Assembly: GCA_014304965.1 (NCBI GenBank)
Contig: JACRTZ010000088.1
Span: 1-7,548, forward strand
Direction: 5' to 3'
DNA from: Vulcanimicrobiota bacterium
GTDB taxonomy: Bacteria > Vulcanimicrobiota > Vulcanimicrobiia > Vulcanimicrobiales > Vulcanimicrobiaceae
Length of the DNA: 7,548 nucleotides
The notes beneath the pieces were generated by a model. It saw only the letters and a program-made list of their open reading frames with translations, made no database searches and was not told where the DNA came from. This document shows positions 5,883 through 7,548 of the stretch, piece by piece. The position numbers and the translations under genes are program-made. How positions within the stretch are numbered: position 1 is the first letter of the stretch; the number at the start of each line of letters is the position of its first letter.

Positions 5883-6662
5883 GTGGTCGAGCCCTCCGTC
5901 CGTTCGCCGCGGATCATCGCGATCGTCAACCAAAAGGGCGGCGTCGGGAAGAGCACGACCGCGGTCAACCTCGGGGCCTCCCTCGCGCTGCTCGGCCGCA
6001 AGGTCTTGCTCGTCGACATCGATCCGCAAGGTAACACCACGAGCGGCCTCGGCGTGGACAAGCGCGAGCTGACCAACGACACCTACGCCTTGCTGCTGCT
6101 GGGCGCGCAGATCGAAGCGACGATTTTGCCGACCGCGGTACCGGGACTCGAATTGATACCCGCAACGATCAACTTGGCCGGCGCCGAAATCGAACTCGTG
6201 TCCACGCTATCGCGCGAAACGCGTCTCAAGCAGGCGCTTGCGCACGTCAGCGCGCGCTACGATTTCATCTTCATCGATTGTCCGCCGTCGCTCGGCCTCT
6301 TAACACTCAATGCATTGACTGCCGCCGACGAAGTGTTGATTCCGGTGCAAGCCGAGTATTACGCGCTCGAAGGTCTCTCGCAATTGACGACCGTCGTGCG
6401 CCGTATCCGCGAAGCGCTCAATCCGCAACTGACGATTACCGGCGTGCTTGTGACGATGTACGATGCGCGCACGAAACTTGCGGGCGAAGTGCTCGAAGAA
6501 GTGAACAAGCATTTTCCGACGCAGGTGTTTCGCACGCAGATTCCGCGCAACGTGCGGCTCTCCGAAGCGCCCTCCTACGGCAAGCCGGTCGTGCTCTTCG
6601 ACGTCAAGAGCCGGGGCGCGCAAGCGTATCTTTCGCTGGCCCGCGAGGTCGCGGGCGTATGA
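5883..6662 (+). CDS. parA: Chromosome partitioning ATPase ParA (Soj)
   Basis: ParA is a deviant-Walker ATPase that binds DNA nonspecifically as an ATP dimer and moves ParB-parS complexes during chromosome segregation. From GTG 5883 the product has 259 residues, near the chromosomal ParA norm of about 255. It shows the deviant Walker A NQKGGVGKST (residues 16-25) with the signature lysine K18. VDIDPQGN at 44-51 is the Walker A' motif, and FIDCPPS with D132 is Walker B. PVQAEYYALEGL and the C-terminal RTQIPRNVRLSEAPSYGKP are typical of Soj-type proteins. The start is chosen for the GGTGA site upstream and the family length; GTG 5847 would add 12 residues (271 in total). It lies 119 bases after the cca-like gene, and its stop overlaps the parB start as ATGA. 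A hairpin at the ribosome binding site may tune expression. Confidence 0.96.
   Translation: MVEPSVRSPRIIAIVNQKGGVGKSTTAVNLGASLALLGRKVLLVDIDPQGNTTSGLGVDKRELTNDTYALLLLGAQIEATILPTAVPGLELIPATINLAGAEIELVSTLSRETRLKQALAHVSARYDFIFIDCPPSLGLLTLNALTAADEVLIPVQAEYYALEGLSQLTTVVRRIREALNPQLTITGVLVTMYDARTKLAGEVLEEVNKHFPTQVFRTQIPRNVRLSEAPSYGKPVVLFDVKSRGAQAYLSLAREVAGV
6645..6649 (+). promoter_or_regulatory. Shine-Dalgarno that decides the parB start
   Basis: GAGGT lies 9 bases before ATG 6659 and inside the end of parA. It supports ATG 6659 rather than any of the upstream in-frame starts, the farthest being at 6278, which would add more than a hundred residues of non-family sequence read through parA. Confidence 0.6.
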
Positions 6663-7522
6663 GCGTGCGGCGCGGACTCGGGCGCGGGCTGGGCGCACTG
6701 CTCGGCGAAGATCGCCGCGATGCGCCGGCGGGCACGCCGCTTGGCGACATTCGCGTGGATGCGATCCGGCCCAATCCGCAGCAGCCGCGGCAAACGTTCG
6801 ACGGCGAAGCACAAGGCGAGCTCGAAGCGTCCATTCGCGAACTTGGCGTACTGGTCCCGATCATCGTGCGCCGCTTGCCGGGAGAATCCGAGACGTACGA
6901 GTTGATCGCCGGCGAACGGCGCTGGCGCGCGGCCGCGGCCGCGCACCTGCCGTCGATCCCCGCGATGGTGCGCGAAGCCGACGATCGCGCGAGCCTCGAA
7001 GTTGCGATCGTCGAAAACTTGCAGCGCGAAGATCTCGATCCGCTCGAAGAAGCGATGGGCCTGCGCCATCTGATGGAAAAATATCAGTTCACGCAAGAAC
7101 GGCTCGCCGAGCGCATCGGCAAGAGCCGTCCCGCGGTTGCCAACGCCTTGCGGCTCCTTGGTCTCTCCGATCCGATCAAGACGCTCTTGCGCGCGGGCTC
7201 GATCTCGTTCGGCCACGCGCGCGCGTTGCTGGCGGTCGATCCCGCGATTCGCGAAGCGCTCGCACAGCGCATCGAACGCGACGGTTTGACCGTTCGCGAC
7301 GTTGAACGTCTGGGGCGCGCACGTCCCGAACGCCGCGCCAAAGCGGCATCTCCGGCGGCGCCCTCGCCGGACGTCGAAGCCGTGATCGCGCGCTTGCGTT
7401 ACCGGCTCGGCGCGCCCGTTGCCATCGTGTCCGGGACCGGGCGCGGAGGCAAGCTCGAAATTCGCTACTCCGATGCCGACGATCTCGCTCGCGTCGTCGA
7501 CTTGCTCTTACTCGAGGAATGA
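6659..7522 (+). CDS. parB: Chromosome partitioning protein ParB (Spo0J)
   Basis: ParB is a CTP-dependent DNA clamp that loads at parS, spreads along the chromosome and stimulates ParA ATPase. From ATG 6659 the product has 287 residues, against 282 for B. subtilis Spo0J. The N-terminus RRGLGRGLGALLGE is the ParA-interacting segment. The CTP-binding N-domain contains IRPNPQQPR, GERRWR at residues 85-90 and ENLQRED starting at 119. The helix-turn-helix that reads parS runs from about 144 to 170 (FTQERLAERIGKSRPAVANA), followed by GHARALLA. After an alanine- and proline-rich linker the C-terminal dimerization domain ends in DDLARVVDLLLLEE. The frame stays open upstream to 6278 only because it shadows parA. 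The start forms ATGA with the parA stop. All expected domains are present, and nothing looks truncated. Confidence 0.96.
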   Translation: MSVRRGLGRGLGALLGEDRRDAPAGTPLGDIRVDAIRPNPQQPRQTFDGEAQGELEASIRELGVLVPIIVRRLPGESETYELIAGERRWRAAAAAHLPSIPAMVREADDRASLEVAIVENLQREDLDPLEEAMGLRHLMEKYQFTQERLAERIGKSRPAVANALRLLGLSDPIKTLLRAGSISFGHARALLAVDPAIREALAQRIERDGLTVRDVERLGRARPERRAKAASPAAPSPDVEAVIARLRYRLGAPVAIVSGTGRGGKLEIRYSDADDLARVVDLLLLEE

Positions 7523-7548
7523 TGATCCGTCGTTTGATGTTCGCGGCC
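7519..7548 (+). CDS. Start of an unidentified gene, cut off by the window end
   Basis: ATG 7519 overlaps the parB stop as ATGA, and a second in-frame ATG lies at 7522. The ten visible codons read MMIRRLMFAA: two arginines followed by hydrophobic residues, which could begin a signal peptide or a membrane segment. A GAGGA stretch at 7514-7518 abuts the first ATG and sits 3 bases before the second; it is 18 bases before the in-frame ATG at 7537. The start is therefore uncertain. Too little is seen to name the gene. It is likely cotranscribed with parA-parB. Confidence 0.45.
   Translation, partial: MMIRRLMFAA

Noticed and set aside
6278..6658. Upstream extension of the parB frame
   Set aside because: It shadows parA, its Arg/Ser-rich translation is not ParB-like, and ATG 6659 has a good ribosome binding site and gives the normal family length.
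1..7548. Mobile element, CRISPR array, defence system, tRNA or rRNA gene
   Set aside because: No transposase or integrase motif, repeat-spacer array, terminal repeats or RNA-gene signature was seen; every gene long enough to identify is a conserved housekeeping gene.

Overview
The window is a strongly GC-rich stretch of bacterial chromosome packed with same-strand housekeeping genes. The order is jag/khpB (5' end missing) - mnmE - mnmG - rsmG - cca-like gene - parA - parB - start of a further gene. This is the conserved block that usually lies beside the replication origin in bacteria (rnpA-yidC-jag-mnmE-mnmG-rsmG-parA-parB). No origin is visible here: there is no dnaA gene and no cluster of DnaA boxes. 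The heavy use of GCG, CGC and CTC codons, together with deep but canonical protein families, suggests a GC-rich lineage outside the well-studied model groups. An Eremiobacterota-like bacterium is one possibility, but that is a guess that the sequence alone cannot settle.

Region by region: 1-429 is the KH and R3H part of Jag/KhpB, an RNA-binding protein. 383-1789 is the tRNA-modification GTPase MnmE. 1786-3645 is its FAD-dependent partner MnmG. 3642-4331 is the 16S rRNA m7G methyltransferase RsmG, which appears to start at a CTG codon. After a 25-base AT-rich gap holding a Fur-box-like palindrome and an 8-codon mini-ORF comes 4357-5763, a CCA-adding-type tRNA nucleotidyltransferase with a C-terminal HD domain. 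A 119-base spacer then carries a parS-like palindrome and a hairpin over the parA ribosome binding site. parA (5883-6662) and parB (6659-7522) follow. A new reading frame starts at 7519 and runs off the end.

The first five genes act on RNA and translation. MnmE and MnmG together modify the wobble uridine of certain tRNAs, RsmG methylates 16S rRNA, the CCA enzyme builds or repairs tRNA 3' ends, and KhpB binds RNA. The last pair is the chromosome partitioning system, in which ParB loads at parS sites and ParA drives segregation. Four gene junctions are 4-base NTGA stop/start overlaps, which points to translational coupling.

I see no mobile element, CRISPR array, tRNA or rRNA gene, toxin-antitoxin pair or defence system, and no clear new biological system. 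The points worth a second look are small: the CTG start of rsmG, the Fur-like palindrome and mini-ORF before the cca-like gene, and the degenerate parS-like site before parA.
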